This document shows positions 33,301-37,810 of a DNA stretch of 64,000 nucleotides, one piece after another (within the stretch, counting starts at the first letter, position 1; every line of letters starts with the position of its first letter). Both the position numbers and the translations under genes were made by a program. Source of the stretch: Littorina saxatilis (taxonomy: Eukaryota; Mollusca; Gastropoda; Littorinimorpha; Littorinidae); contig NC_090250.1 of assembly GCF_037325665.1 (NCBI RefSeq), positions 19,536,685 through 19,600,684 on the forward strand, written 5' to 3'. Below the pieces are notes generated by a model that worked only from the letters and a program-made list of their open reading frames with translations, was not told the origin of the DNA and did no database searches.

Positions 33301-34902
33301 CTGGATAGAGATTTCGCTAATATTTTGCCTGAGAACTTTTCAGAGTGTGTTCAAACAAGTGTGAACAAATTAGAGAAATCTACTCTACAGACTTTACGAT
33401 ACACTTTTGAATATGATATGCCAGGAATCATGTAAACGAGGGTTGGGTAATTGGTTGGAGTATCTGATGTATCAATTACAACCACGGGTCCTAGTGTGTA
33501 AATCTCTGGTTTGCCCTTGTTAAATTGATGTGTTTCTATTTACCCCCCGCGGGTTAGGGGGAAGAATTTACCCGATGCTCCCCAGCATGTCGTAAGAGGC
33601 GACTAACGGATTCTGTTTCTCCTTTTACCCTTGTTAAGTGTTTCTTGTATAGAATATAGTCAATGTTTGTAAAGATTTTAGTCAAGCAGTATGTAAGAAA
33701 TGTTAAGTCCTTTGTACTGGAAACTTGCATTCTCCCAGTAAGGTCATATATTGTACTACGTTGCAAGCCCCTGGAGCAATTTTTTGATTGGTGCTTTTGT
33801 GAACAAGAAACAATTAACAAGTGGCTCTATCCCATCTCCCCCCCCTTTCCCCGTCGCGATATAACCTTTGTGGTTGAAAACGACGTTAAACACCAAATAA
33901 AGAAAGATGTGTTTCTATTTGAATTATTGTAAGGAGTCGTTCTGATATGGCTGGAATTGGTTGTATCTGAAGGAAACCATGGATATTGACTGTGAAATGT
34001 TGGTGTCTGCAGAAAGCCATACTGTATCTTGCTTTTCTGTTGTTATATAAATATTCTCAAATTAAGACAATTTTGATTTGGTCCGCCATCTTGTTTAATT
34101 CTTTTAAGTTTCCCCTTGGATTCGTTTATATAAGCTTTACGCTTGAGTTTGGATCCCCTATGTGTCATATATTGTATGTCACGATACAAGAAAAAACAAA
34201 TGTAATCGATTTTTTTGAGTCACTTGAGAAAAAGTGACTCTATGTAATCGGTCAGTGTTAGTCTGTCCGGCCGGCCGGCCGGCCGGCCGTCCGTAGACAC
34301 CACCTTAACGTTGGACTTTTCTCGGAAACTATCAAAGCGATCGGGCTCATATTTTGTTTAGTCGTGACCTCCAATGACCTCTACACTTTAACGATGGTTT
34401 CATTGACCTTTGACCTTTTTCAAGGTCACAGGTCAGCGTCAAAGGAAAAATTAGACATTTTATATCTTTGACAAAGTTCATCGGATGTGATTGAAACTTT
34501 GTAGGATTATTCTTTACATCAAAGTATTTACATCTGTAGCCTTTTACGAACGTTATCAGAAAAACAAGGGAGATAACTAGCCTTTTCTGTTCGGCAACAC
34601 ACAACTTAACGTTGGGCTTTTCTCGGAAACTATAAAAGTGACCGGGCTCAAATTTTATGTGAACGTGACTCATTGTGTTGTGAATAGCAATTTCTTCCTG
34701 TCCATCTGATGCCTCATATAATATTCAGAACTGCGAAAGTGACTCGATCGAGCGTTTGCTCTTCTTGTTTTTTAAACCAGAAAGCCACATTGAGCGTGAG
34801 AGCGTGCCTGTGGTGATGGACTTTGTGCAAACTCTGACGTCCCTCGACCAGAGAGCCAGGGCCGCGTGGGAACAGGTGGGCGGTGCTCAACTTGCAAGGT
34901 AG
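1533..34902 (+). CDS. NCDN: Neurochondrin, 18 exons (whole gene)
   Basis: Exons joined at consensus GT/AG sites give one open frame of 2637 nt (878 residues plus stop); all phases agree. The product matches the neurochondrin family (PF05536). In exons 1-2 FAALLVVSKSVK aligns without gaps to vertebrate FAALLLVTKAVK. Exon 9 carries LVNxLxCVEVRxA-like sequence (HLTCVEVRMA) and exon 10 the HACNGVFYLLQQV segment. Vertebrate neurochondrin is about 729 residues, a cytosolic neuronal alpha-helical-repeat protein linked to neurite outgrowth and CaMKII regulation; that role is family knowledge. The extra length comes mainly from a disordered insert in exon 12. Exons: 1533-1658, 3628-3727, 4321-4412, 18805-18869, 19917-20074, 21446-21579, 22563-22622, 23087-23156, 23650-23819, 25126-25323, 26575-26693, 26953-27564, 27971-28121, 29721-29844, 30574-30657, 31866-32021, 33122-33217, 34781-34902. 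The last exon is the least certain. Confidence 0.9.
1836..2285. mobile_element. MITE with long TIRs and 8-bp target duplication
   Basis: Inverted ends of about 38 bp (GGTAATCTTGAACTTTAGCG...) occupy 1836-1873 and 2248-2285. The 8-bp direct repeat TGAACTCG flanks both sides (1828-1835 and 2286-2293). It has no coding capacity. An 8-bp duplication fits the hAT type, but the superfamily is not proven. It lies in NCDN intron 1. Confidence 0.8.
2451..2833. mobile_element. MITE, copy 1 of a GGCCAAATA-ended family
   Basis: The left end GGCCAAATACAAAT...GGTAACGTGACC is mirrored at the right end (GGTTACCTTAAACCAAC...TTTGGCC). AT-rich non-coding sequence fills the interior. A second, shorter copy lies about 200 bp downstream in the same intron. 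Confidence 0.6.
3047..3291. mobile_element. MITE, copy 2 of the GGCCAAATA-ended family
   Basis: It shares with copy 1 the blocks GGTAACGTGACCAAAAAAG, TCGCAAAATGTGCCAA and TAGGGTCGG, and the AAACCAACA...TTTGGCC end. The middle is shorter and diverged. It is non-coding and lies in NCDN intron 1. Confidence 0.55.
3628..3727 (+). CDS. NCDN: NCDN exon 2 (residues 43-76)
   Basis: It encodes VSKSVKPGECSTEDRKQIL and continues to ISFFVRLLRT. It follows a TTGTTTCAG acceptor and ends in phase 1 at CAG|GTACAT. It aligns with vertebrate TKAVKAGDIDAKTRRRIF. A pogo-type MITE begins only 10 bp past the donor. Confidence 0.9.
3738..4149. mobile_element. pogo/Tigger-type MITE (outer part of a nest)
   Basis: Ends CCGTGGAACCCATTTTAAA and GGGGAGTTCCACTG are inverted and flanked by TA on both sides (3736-3737 and 4150-4151), as for Tc1/mariner-pogo elements. 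It matches the CAGTGGAACC-type ends seen at 18892, 30701 and 14489. A TTAA-type MITE (3886-4128) is inserted inside it. It is non-coding. Confidence 0.65.
3886..4128 (+). mobile_element. TTAA-type (piggyBac-like) MITE, copy 1
   Basis: It is bordered by ATAA/TTAA and contains two GGATATATCCG palindromes and the block CACAGCTGGTCTCGGCT. An inverted copy at 32716-32950 has intact TTAA on both sides, supporting TTAA target-site use. It is non-coding and nested within the pogo-type MITE of intron 2. Confidence 0.6.
4321..4412 (+). CDS. NCDN: NCDN exon 3 (residues 76-106)
   Basis: It encodes DTTPEGCTALVFKSVAVNVL and then LALLEDPQVVQ, aligning with vertebrate [20 protein letters not shown]. The acceptor is TTGCTGCAG. 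The donor is CAG|GTTATT, phase 0. Confidence 0.9.
4431..4714. mobile_element. Small MITE with 14-bp TIRs and a 6-bp target duplication
   Basis: CAGGGCTAACACCC (4431-4444) is exactly inverted at 4701-4714, and CTGTTG flanks both ends (4425-4430 and 4715-4720). It is non-coding. The 6-bp duplication is unlike the usual 8 bp of hAT elements even though the end starts CAGGG. Confidence 0.75.
4721..5356. repeat. Intron 3 proximal region with a LINE-tail-like microsatellite
   Basis: No gene is seen. Around 5095-5213 the sequence ends in AATAAATTTCAATTCAATTC, an A/T-rich 3' tail with a short (AATTC)n run typical of truncated non-LTR retroposons. The rest is AT-rich and unassigned. Confidence 0.35.
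7690..8560. repeat. 104-bp tandem repeat inside the inner DIRS element
   Basis: A unit of about 104 bp containing GTTCACTGGCTAGTGCACAG, GTCACGTCCGGTTCGAGC and GCAGTCGTCCGCGACAGCTG recurs about seven to eight times with few changes. CTTCCGG/CCGGAAG motifs are dense. It sits in the gag-like half of the fossil. Confidence 0.85.
10848..11322 (+). mobile_element. SINE with 13-bp target duplication
   Basis: TCGGGAGTCTGAC occurs directly before (10835-10847) and after (11323-11335) the insert. The 3' part (CCTGATATGGCTCTGCGTAG...GGACGTTAAGCAACAAA) ends in a (CAAA)n tail and matches the end of the SINE at 32203-32440. It is inserted in the inner DIRS fossil, so it is younger than that element. Confidence 0.8.
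14489..15272 (-). mobile_element. pogo/Tigger-like DNA transposon relic
   Basis: Ends CAGTGGTACTCCC and GGGAGTACCACTG are inverted and flanked by TA (14487-14488 and 15273-15274). A minus-strand frame (14572-14955) encodes KKRKILTLEQRMEVVKRSRK, then IARSFEVGKTQIQSIV, the CENP-B/psq helix-turn-helix start of pogo transposases. The DDE catalytic part is missing, so this is an internally deleted, non-autonomous copy. It is inserted in the outer DIRS fossil. Confidence 0.8.
18805..18869 (+). CDS. NCDN: NCDN exon 4 (residues 107-128)
   Basis: It encodes ACLPDMKKVVPRLWSIIKAD and then IR. The acceptor is GTGTTGCAG, and the donor CAG|GTAAAC leaves phase 2. About 14.4 kb of transposon-filled intron separates it from exon 3. 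Conservation here is modest, but frame and spacing fit. Confidence 0.8.
18892..19487. mobile_element. pogo-type MITE carrying a large TG microsatellite
   Basis: The left end CAGTGGAACCCCCTTATAAG and the right end CTTAAAAGGGGGTTCCCTTG are inverted and flanked by TA (18890-18891 and 19488-19489). The interior is dominated by (TG)n/(GAGT)n from about 18925 to 19260. It starts 22 bp after exon 4. It is non-coding. Confidence 0.75.
19670..19916 (+). repeat. Tandem copies of the exon 5 acceptor region (about 80 bp)
   Basis: A unit of about 80 bp (TGTAAAGTGTATTATTCTGT...CCAGGAAAGAACCAGCAG) is repeated directly upstream of exon 5, so that AG|GAAAGAACCAGCAG appears at 19757 and 19837 before the true AG|GAAAGAGCCAGCAG at 19916. 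A more decayed copy starts near 19677. The unit spans both the acceptor and the first bases of the exon. Confidence 0.85.
19917..20074 (+). CDS. NCDN: NCDN exon 5 (residues 128-181)
   Basis: It encodes KEPADERESLGEIQQDVYRL and then VARVACTRPGGQLLLDCGCV, matching vertebrate [20 protein letters not shown]. It ends in phase 1 at GAAG|GTGGGT. The upstream decoy acceptor at 19757 is in frame and stop-free and would add 53 residues; the 19916 site is preferred because it fits the family length. Confidence 0.85.
20340..20400. repeat. Poly-G run
   Basis: An uninterrupted run of more than 20 G residues lies near 20374-20396 in intron 5. It is simple sequence. Confidence 0.9.
20538..21340. repeat. 33-34-bp minisatellite, about 23 copies
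   Basis: The unit reads GAGTCTTATAGTAGAGGGTC followed by TTAACAGAGAGG, with TTGACAGAGAAGG variants. Copies are nearly identical, implying recent expansion. The motif resembles the internal GAGTCTTAAAAGGGGG part of the pogo-type MITEs in this window, so the array probably grew inside such a MITE. Confidence 0.9.
21446..21579 (+). CDS. NCDN: NCDN exon 6 (residues 181-225)
   Basis: It encodes EEGMMRPMGILILLIRQFGA and then YRDLFAFLAKYITNSN. The acceptor is GTGTTTCAG. The donor AAT|GTGAGA leaves phase 0. It aligns with the [20 protein letters not shown] region of vertebrate neurochondrin. Confidence 0.85.
21728..22500. other. Intron 6: decayed MITE end and AT-rich sequence
   Basis: A partial pogo-type end (CAGTGGAACAAGCTTTTAAG) lies at 21734. 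The stretch to 22490 is AT-rich and ends in TGAAAATAAAATTTGACTTT, a probable retroposon tail with a short (TTTGAC)n run. No gene is seen. Confidence 0.4.
22563..22622 (+). CDS. NCDN: NCDN exon 7 (residues 226-245)
   Basis: This short 60-nt exon encodes DGTMFGVCELLTFIMNTAPQ, bounded by ATTGTCAG and CAG|GTAAGT, phase 0 on both sides. It fits the SKFELCQLLPLFLPP region of the family. Confidence 0.85.
22789..22925. repeat. 33-bp tandem repeat, about four copies
   Basis: The unit TTTTCTGTACTAATAGTGCT followed by CATGAACTGTTAAC is repeated in intron 7. Confidence 0.85.
23087..23156 (+). CDS. NCDN: NCDN exon 8 (residues 246-269)
   Basis: It encodes SKTLSKSLQPLMEKLSSMLQ and then SRL. The acceptor is GTTGACAG and the donor G|GTCAGT, phase 1. 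It aligns with the YRDLQAGLARILGSKL segment. Confidence 0.85.
23650..23819 (+). CDS. NCDN: NCDN exon 9 (residues 269-325)
   Basis: It encodes GVAQRQCVLVLVNSLVVSLG and later LFQLLLHLTCVEVRMATENS. The last part closely matches vertebrate FLALLVNLACVEVRLALEE and is one of the strongest family signatures. The acceptor is ATCATCAG and the donor CAA|GTGAGT, phase 0. Confidence 0.95.
23897..24714 (+). mobile_element. Dispersed repeat rich in AAGGTCA half-sites, copy 1
   Basis: It begins with a GACTCACATGCGAAGC...AAGTGAGTC hairpin and ends GCATGTGAGTCGTATGGG...CTTCTTGTT. An inverted copy is at 37811-38843. About ten TCAAGGTCA/TGACCTTGA motifs are scattered inside. It is non-coding. The family is not identified. 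Confidence 0.8.
24860..25125 (+). repeat. Tandem copies of the exon 10 acceptor region (about 65-70 bp)
   Basis: The block CAGATCCAGAAGTTGTCATAC...CATCACTTACAGAT is repeated about three times, and the exon itself begins right after the last CAG (CAG|ATGCATAAGG). The copies therefore span the acceptor and the first exon bases. Confidence 0.75.
25126..25323 (+). CDS. NCDN: NCDN exon 10 (residues 326-391)
   Basis: It encodes MHKAASSLVSHYHALEVMLT and later ALLHACNGVFYLLQQVDKGE. The second part matches vertebrate [20 protein letters not shown]. The acceptor is TTCCACAG, the donor TTG|GTGAGT, phase 0. Confidence 0.95.
25556..25723. repeat. 168-bp imperfect hairpin
   Basis: CATTAACATGCTTCCATTTG at the left is inverted at the right end, and an inner pair (CGTGGATTGACGCCC / GGGCGTCAATCCACG) extends the stem. 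It abuts the MITE at 25723. Confidence 0.75.
25723..26292. mobile_element. MITE with GTTATTGTAATTCAATC ends
   Basis: The 17-bp end is exactly inverted at 26276-26292, and TGTTAAT occurs on both flanks (25716-25722 and 26293-26299), suggesting a 7-bp target duplication. It is non-coding. Confidence 0.7.
26575..26693 (+). CDS. NCDN: NCDN exon 11 (residues 392-431)
   Basis: It encodes PLLHPVVVSSVGFVAGVTAQ and then TEVKASVAHVLPLLVLL. This aligns with vertebrate [20 protein letters not shown]...VCQLLPFLV. The acceptor is CTTTCCAG; the donor TG|GTCAGT leaves phase 2. Confidence 0.9.
26953..27564 (+). CDS. NCDN: NCDN exon 12 with a long disordered insert (residues 431-635)
   Basis: Residues about 432-600 are Ser/Thr/Asn/Asp-rich, with stretches such as NSSATSTAAGSSAHLSGVSS. 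The fold resumes at DVLATSLDGLLMLTHRL. Vertebrate neurochondrin has only a short acidic loop here (EEAEEANDLSQ). The acceptor is TTTGTCAG; the donor CAG|GTTCGT leaves phase 2. Low complexity makes exact family alignment impossible, but the frame is open and joins correctly on both sides. Confidence 0.85.
27971..28121 (+). CDS. NCDN: NCDN exon 13 (residues 635-685)
   Basis: It encodes WLLPVYHLAIEDDETRQVFV and then CGYEPLVQSVLQKHSSLLT. This corresponds to vertebrate [20 protein letters not shown]...APSLLCKYFLQQ. The acceptor is ATGTTCAG and the donor CAG|GTGTGT, phase 0. Confidence 0.95.
28716..29310. mobile_element. Foldback transposon with two 278-bp arms
   Basis: The left arm 28716-28993 and right arm 29033-29310 are near-perfect inverted copies around a 39-bp loop; TA flanks both ends (28714-28715, 29311-29312). 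Ends read CAGGATGGGCCATAAAAAG. Each arm encodes, pointing inward, the same start MDRIPVEERTKIVELYFATN...TVKRLVDKFR, a helix-turn-helix (DUF4817-like) of Tc1/mariner-type transposases. It is a non-autonomous palindromic derivative in NCDN intron 13. Confidence 0.9.
29388..29593. mobile_element. MITE with CAGCCCTGAAAGT ends, copy 1
   Basis: Ends CAGCCCTGAAAGT and ACTTTCAGGCCTG are inverted. The interior repeats CTCGCCATGGCGAGTA-type palindromes and GAGTAGATGAACATTTCTAC. A second copy in opposite orientation is at 40107-40301. It is non-coding. Confidence 0.7.
29721..29844 (+). CDS. NCDN: NCDN exon 14 (residues 686-727)
   Basis: It encodes LGEVCQTLEVLMELLGVEEN and then EHCMSLLELAVTTVPTL, corresponding to vertebrate [21 protein letters not shown]. 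The acceptor is TTGCCAG and the donor CTGG|GTGAGT, phase 1. Confidence 0.9.
30246..30334. repeat. (TC)n microsatellite
   Basis: About 85 bp of nearly pure TC dinucleotide in intron 14. Confidence 0.95.
30574..30657 (+). CDS. NCDN: NCDN exon 15 (residues 727-755)
   Basis: It encodes GDKLYAYRAFLTGAGLALMR and then VKVCRGGS. It matches the [20 protein letters not shown] helix pair of the family. The acceptor is TTTGTACAG and the donor CAG|GTATGT, phase 1. Confidence 0.85.
30701..30870. mobile_element. pogo-type MITE fragment
   Basis: It begins CAGTGGAACCTCCCTTTTAA after TA and contains several TTTTAAGACC-like blocks. The right end is unclear. It lies in intron 15. Confidence 0.5.
30920..31268 (+). 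mobile_element. tRNA-derived SINE with 13-bp target duplication
   Basis: The head has a pol III A-box (TAGCTCAGTCGGTA) and B-box-like GTGAGTTCGTCCCC. The body includes AGCATGCTTCCTCCGAAAGC and CTAAATGGCGGGGTAAAAAC, and the tail is (CAAA)n. ATACCATTGGCAG flanks both sides (30907-30919, 31269-31281). A copy with a different head is at 37325-37660. Confidence 0.9.
31430..31670. other. Unassigned intron 15 sequence, possible decayed MITE
   Basis: It starts TTAACCCCTTGACGGCC and contains CCTTGCTTTTCC/GGAAAAGCAAGG-like blocks also found inverted near 40590-40680, so it is probably an old dispersed repeat. No coding is seen. Confidence 0.35.
31690..31865 (+). repeat. Tandem copies of the exon 16 acceptor region
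   Basis: Three copies of a unit of about 46-56 bp (TTTTGTATGTTGATTTCAG followed by ATAAGAAAGAAGGGA) precede exon 16. Acceptor-like AGs end at 31717, 31773 and 31819, before the true one at 31865. Each copy includes about 25 bases equivalent to the exon start. Confidence 0.9.
31866..32021 (+). CDS. NCDN: NCDN exon 16 (residues 755-807)
   Basis: It encodes DKKEESEVRFLQSAVTFVCQ and then QTSWPDVQEVWVRCLQ. WPDVQEVW matches vertebrate WADLQELW. The donor T|GTAGGT is chosen because it keeps phase with exon 17. SINE sequence starts about 8 bp past this donor. Confidence 0.85.
32029..32660 (+). mobile_element. SINE (CCCCCCGCGGGTTAGG-headed family), interrupted by another SINE
   Basis: The head is ACCCCCCGCGGGTTAGGGGG, and the tail CGATATAACCTTCGTGG...AACACCAAATAAAGAAAG ends in (GAAA)n. 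It matches the full copy at 33541-33905. A second SINE interrupts it at 32203-32440. It begins at the 5' splice site region of NCDN exon 16. Confidence 0.85.
32203..32440 (+). mobile_element. SINE inserted inside a SINE, 16-bp target duplication
   Basis: AAATGTTAAGCCCTTT occurs on both sides (32187-32202, 32441-32456), and removing the insert restores the host SINE. It ends CCCTTCGTGGTCGGTTGGGC...(CAAA)n, the same family as the insert at 10848-11322. Confidence 0.9.
32716..32950 (-). mobile_element. TTAA-type (piggyBac-like) MITE, copy 2
   Basis: It is flanked by TTAA at 32712-32715 and 32951-32954. It carries GGATATATCCG and AGCCGAGACCAGCTGTG as in the copy at 3886-4128, inverted. It lies in intron 16. 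Confidence 0.8.
33122..33217 (+). CDS. NCDN: NCDN exon 17 (residues 807-839)
   Basis: It encodes LKPLVVQVPELVDSFLQRDF and then ISTVIRLLRQQ. It corresponds to the vertebrate [21 protein letters not shown] region. The acceptor is TTGTTTTAG; the donor CAAG|GTATCT leaves phase 1. Confidence 0.85.
33541..33905 (+). mobile_element. Full-length SINE with about 15-bp target duplication
   Basis: The repeat GATGTGTTTCTATTT (33528-33541/33906-33920) flanks the element. The head is ACCCCCCGCGGGTTAGGGGG, the body GTCAAGCAGTATGTAAG, and the tail AACGACGTTAAACACC followed by AAATAAAGAAA. It is the reference copy for the truncated ones at 36716 and 38211. Confidence 0.92.
34216..34768 (+). mobile_element. 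GTGACTC-ended dispersed repeat abutting the last exon
   Basis: It starts GAGTCACTTGAGAAAAAGTG, contains (CCGG)n and TAACGTTGGACTTTTCTCGG, and ends AAGTGACTCGATCGAGCG...CTCTTCTTGTT. The ends and the ACGTTGGA block are shared with the 23897 and 37811 repeats. Its T-rich 3' end lies 12 bp before the exon 18 acceptor. Confidence 0.65.
34781..34902 (+). CDS. NCDN: NCDN exon 18, probable last exon (residues 839-878)
   Basis: It encodes SHIERESVPVVMDFVQTLTS and then LDQRARAAWEQVGGAQLAR, ending at TAG 34900-34902. The first part fits vertebrate [20 protein letters not shown]. The vertebrate protein runs about 20 residues further, and CAG|GTGGGC at 34876 is a usable donor, so an additional small terminal exon downstream is possible; I could not identify one with confidence. 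Confidence 0.7.
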
Positions 34903-35480
34903 TCGTTGTTTTGAATCTTCGTACATTGTGAACAGTGTTGTGACTGTTGGCTGCTAACTCTGATGGGGGTTGCTGTTTAACTCTGAGGCTTTCGCGATTA
35001 AAAGCTGAATGCCTACATTATTAAATTGATCAAATAGGGAATAACTATGTGGTTTAACTGAACAAATAGTGAACGTCCACATTGTTAACTGATCAAATAG
35101 TAAATACCTATGCTGTTAACAGAACAAAGAGTGAATGCCCACATTCTTCACTGACCAAATAGCGCCTGACAGAAGAAATGCAAACCATGCATGCTGGTTT
35201 CATCTTTGACTTAGCCTGGATAATATTTCCTGATGTGGGTGTCCCAGCTGTCCTTCCTAAACCATGGAGACAACATGGGTATGAATTAAGCAGCAGTTGA
35301 GCGGGCTAATTTGTAAGGTGAAAGGTGAAAGGTGAAAGGTTGAAGGGATGCAGTCAGACAGAGCATTATTTAAGTTAATTGTTATCAATGGTTAGTTTGT
35401 CTGCAGGTGTATATGGATCATGTAGGATTCTGTATAGGAGGCATTATTTTAGTTAATTGGTATTATTAATATTAACTCTA
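34903..35480. other. 3' flank of NCDN
   Basis: It is probably 3' UTR or intron. Short repeats of AACTGATCAAATAGTGAA type occur at 35015-35165 and GGTGAAA runs near 35320. No gene or clear polyadenylation signal is recognised. Confidence 0.4.
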
Positions 35481-35599
35481 TTGTGTGCAGGGTGCAAGGA
35501 GGCCAGTAAATGTCAGACAGCGAACAAAGAATAACAGCAAATCAGTTACACGGGCCTCTATACACTTTAGTGTATGGCCGTCCAATGACTGGTGATTGG

Positions 35600-36010
35600 A
35601 TGTTAGTGGGTGCGTCAGTGTGTGTGTGTGTGTGTTTGTGTGTCTGTTTGCATGAATTGTGTGTGTGTGCATGTGTGTGTGTTAGTGGGTGTGTCAGTGT
35701 GTGTGTGTGTGTGTGTCTGTTTGCATGAATTGTGTGTGTGCATGTGTGTGTGTTAGTGGGTGCGTCAGTGTGTGTGTGTGTGTGTGCGTGTGTTAGTGGG
35801 TCTATTTCTGTTTGCATGAATTGTGTCTGTGTGTGTGTGTGTGTATGCAGGTACATGTATTTGATACACATGCCATGGTTCGGTGCAGCTCATTACTATA
35901 AAATACGAACTGTGTTGATTGTGAGTTTTGGTTTTTGTATGGAATACAATGTGTCACTTGACAACCTCCCTCAGTGTGTGTGTGTGTGTGTGTGTTCAAG
36001 AGAGAGAGAG
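35600..36010. repeat. TG-rich minisatellite
   Basis: The unit TTAGTGGGTGCGTCAGTG followed by (TG)n and TTTGCATGAATTGTG recurs three to four times; further (TG)n and GAGAGA runs follow. The open frames are low complexity. Confidence 0.85.
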
Positions 36011-36379
36011 TGTGTATGTGTGTTAGCTCAAGGGAGAGAGAGAGGGGGAGGGAGAAAAGAGTATACCTTCGTGTTCAAGAGAGAGACGGAGTGTGTTTGT
36101 GTGTGCAGACAGACACACGTTACACAAGGTTCAGTACAGCTCAGTACACAAGGTTCAGTACGTAACACAACAGACAACACTTTGTTTTGTGATACAAGTA
36201 CTGTATTGAAATACACTGTATTTGGATAGAGAAAAAAAACAGTGAACACATTGTACTCAATATAACAGTACATGTACATACCAAAAGAACAAGAAAAATC
36301 AGTTACTTTTGGGTTACACAGCAAATATAAGTGAAGATGTAAGAAAGAATAGATTCAAATATCTATTTCCATTATTATA

Positions 36380-36380
<1 letters not shown>

Positions 36381-36434
<54 letters not shown>
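36381..36434. repeat. (TA)n microsatellite
   Basis: More than 50 bp of uninterrupted TA dinucleotide. Confidence 0.95.
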
Positions 36435-36436
<2 letters not shown>

Positions 36437-36715
36437 TATATACTGACATTAATGCTGAATCAGCAGATATTTAAAATTGTAAACTTTGATTCACATGAGA
36501 TCTTTGATTCCAATATTTGAAAACCTTGCTTTGATCCGCATTAAAATATGCATGCATGTGGTAATAAACAATATACAGTACTCATAATATTTTCAACTGT
36601 GTGTGTGTGCAGGGGGGGGGGGGGGGGGTGGCAGTGACCAGTAAAATAGCTAAAAAAAAGCATTTTCCAGACAATGCAAACAAGACTAATTATGATGCCA
36701 GTTTGATTTTTAAAC

Positions 36716-36904
36716 TTTTTCTTTCTTCCTCGAAGGTTATATCGCGACGGGGAAAGGGGGGGGAGACGGGATAGAGCCACTTGTTAATTGTTTCTTGTTC
36801 ACAAAAGCACTAATCAAAAAATTGCTCCAGGGGCTTGCAACGTAGTACAATTATTATATATGACCTTACTGGGAGAATGCAAGTTTCCAGTACAAAGGAC
36901 TTAA
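36716..36904 (-). mobile_element. 5'-truncated SINE with 11-bp target duplication
   Basis: Reversed tail CTCGAAGGTTATATCGCGAC through GAATGCAAGTTTCCAGTAC. GATTTTTAAAC flanks both sides (36705-36715, 36905-36915). The head half of the family is missing, as for target-primed insertions that stop early. Confidence 0.88.
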
Positions 36905-36915
36905 GATTTTTAAAC

Positions 36916-37320
36916 AAGAAGAGGAATTTAAGCTCTATCCACTCCCCTTTACTTTGCTAGGGTTCAGCAATGTGACCTTGACATTTTGACAAGGGTCAAC
37001 CAAACTTTGATCATGTTTGCAGGTCGCCAAACCCCCTAAAATATGTGAAGATTCAAAGCTCTAGCTTCAAAAACGTATGCGAAAATAATAATTGTCCTTT
37101 ATTTTACAACTGATCTGTGACCTAAACATTTGACAAGGGTCAACCAGACTTTCATACTGTCTGGAGGTCACCAAACTCTACAAGTCTGTGAAGTTTCAAA
37201 GCTGTAGCTTCATAAACATGAACCTATGGACAGCCAGATGGCCTAACACTGCTCATTAGTAGAACTCACCTGATTGCTCCGACAATGGTGGTATGACACA
37301 GAACTATATTTGTCACAACG
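36916..37320. repeat. Unassigned repeat with internal duplication
   Basis: TTTGACAAGGGTCAACCA, AGGTCACCAAAC and GTGAAGTTTCAAAGCT blocks occur twice about 160 bp apart. It is AAGGGTCA-rich like the larger repeats nearby. No coding is seen. Confidence 0.5.
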
Positions 37321-37324
37321 AAAG

Positions 37325-37660
37325 ATGGGCGCAATGGCTTCGTGGATAAGACGCCGGTCTCGTGAGTTCGAATCCTGGCTGCCCCTAGTGGGTTATGGGT
37401 GAAGACTTTTCCAATTTCCTAGGTCAACTAGACCTCCTCGTGCCTTATCTCCCTTCGTGCATACATTGTATTCAAGCAGAAGACCGGAGGTGCGCACAGA
37501 AGAGATCCTGTAATCCATGTCAGAGTTCGGTTGGTTATAGAAACACGAAAATACCAAGCATGCTTCCCCCGAAAGCGGCGTATGGCTGCCTAAATGGCGG
37601 GGTAAAAACGCTTACACGTAAAAGCTGTGGGAGTTTGAGCCCCTGTAAGAAGAAGAGCAG
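37325..37660 (+). mobile_element. tRNA-derived SINE with a different head
   Basis: The pol III boxes are TGGCTTCGTGGATAAG and GAGTTCGAATCCTGG. The body AGCATGCTTCCCCCGAAAGC and CTAAATGGCGGGGTAAAAAC is shared with the SINE at 30920, but the first about 170 bp differ, so the two share a core with swapped tRNA heads. Confidence 0.8.
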
Positions 37661-37810
37661 ACCAAATGAGAATTACAAACATTTAAGTAGCAGTATATTC
37701 ACTCCACTGAAGCCAAGTTATTGCAATTAACATGGACCGGAGTTGACAGTGGACTAGGAATTCTCTCAAGGCAAATCGTGTACAAATGAAACCACAGGAA
37801 TGTATTTTGA

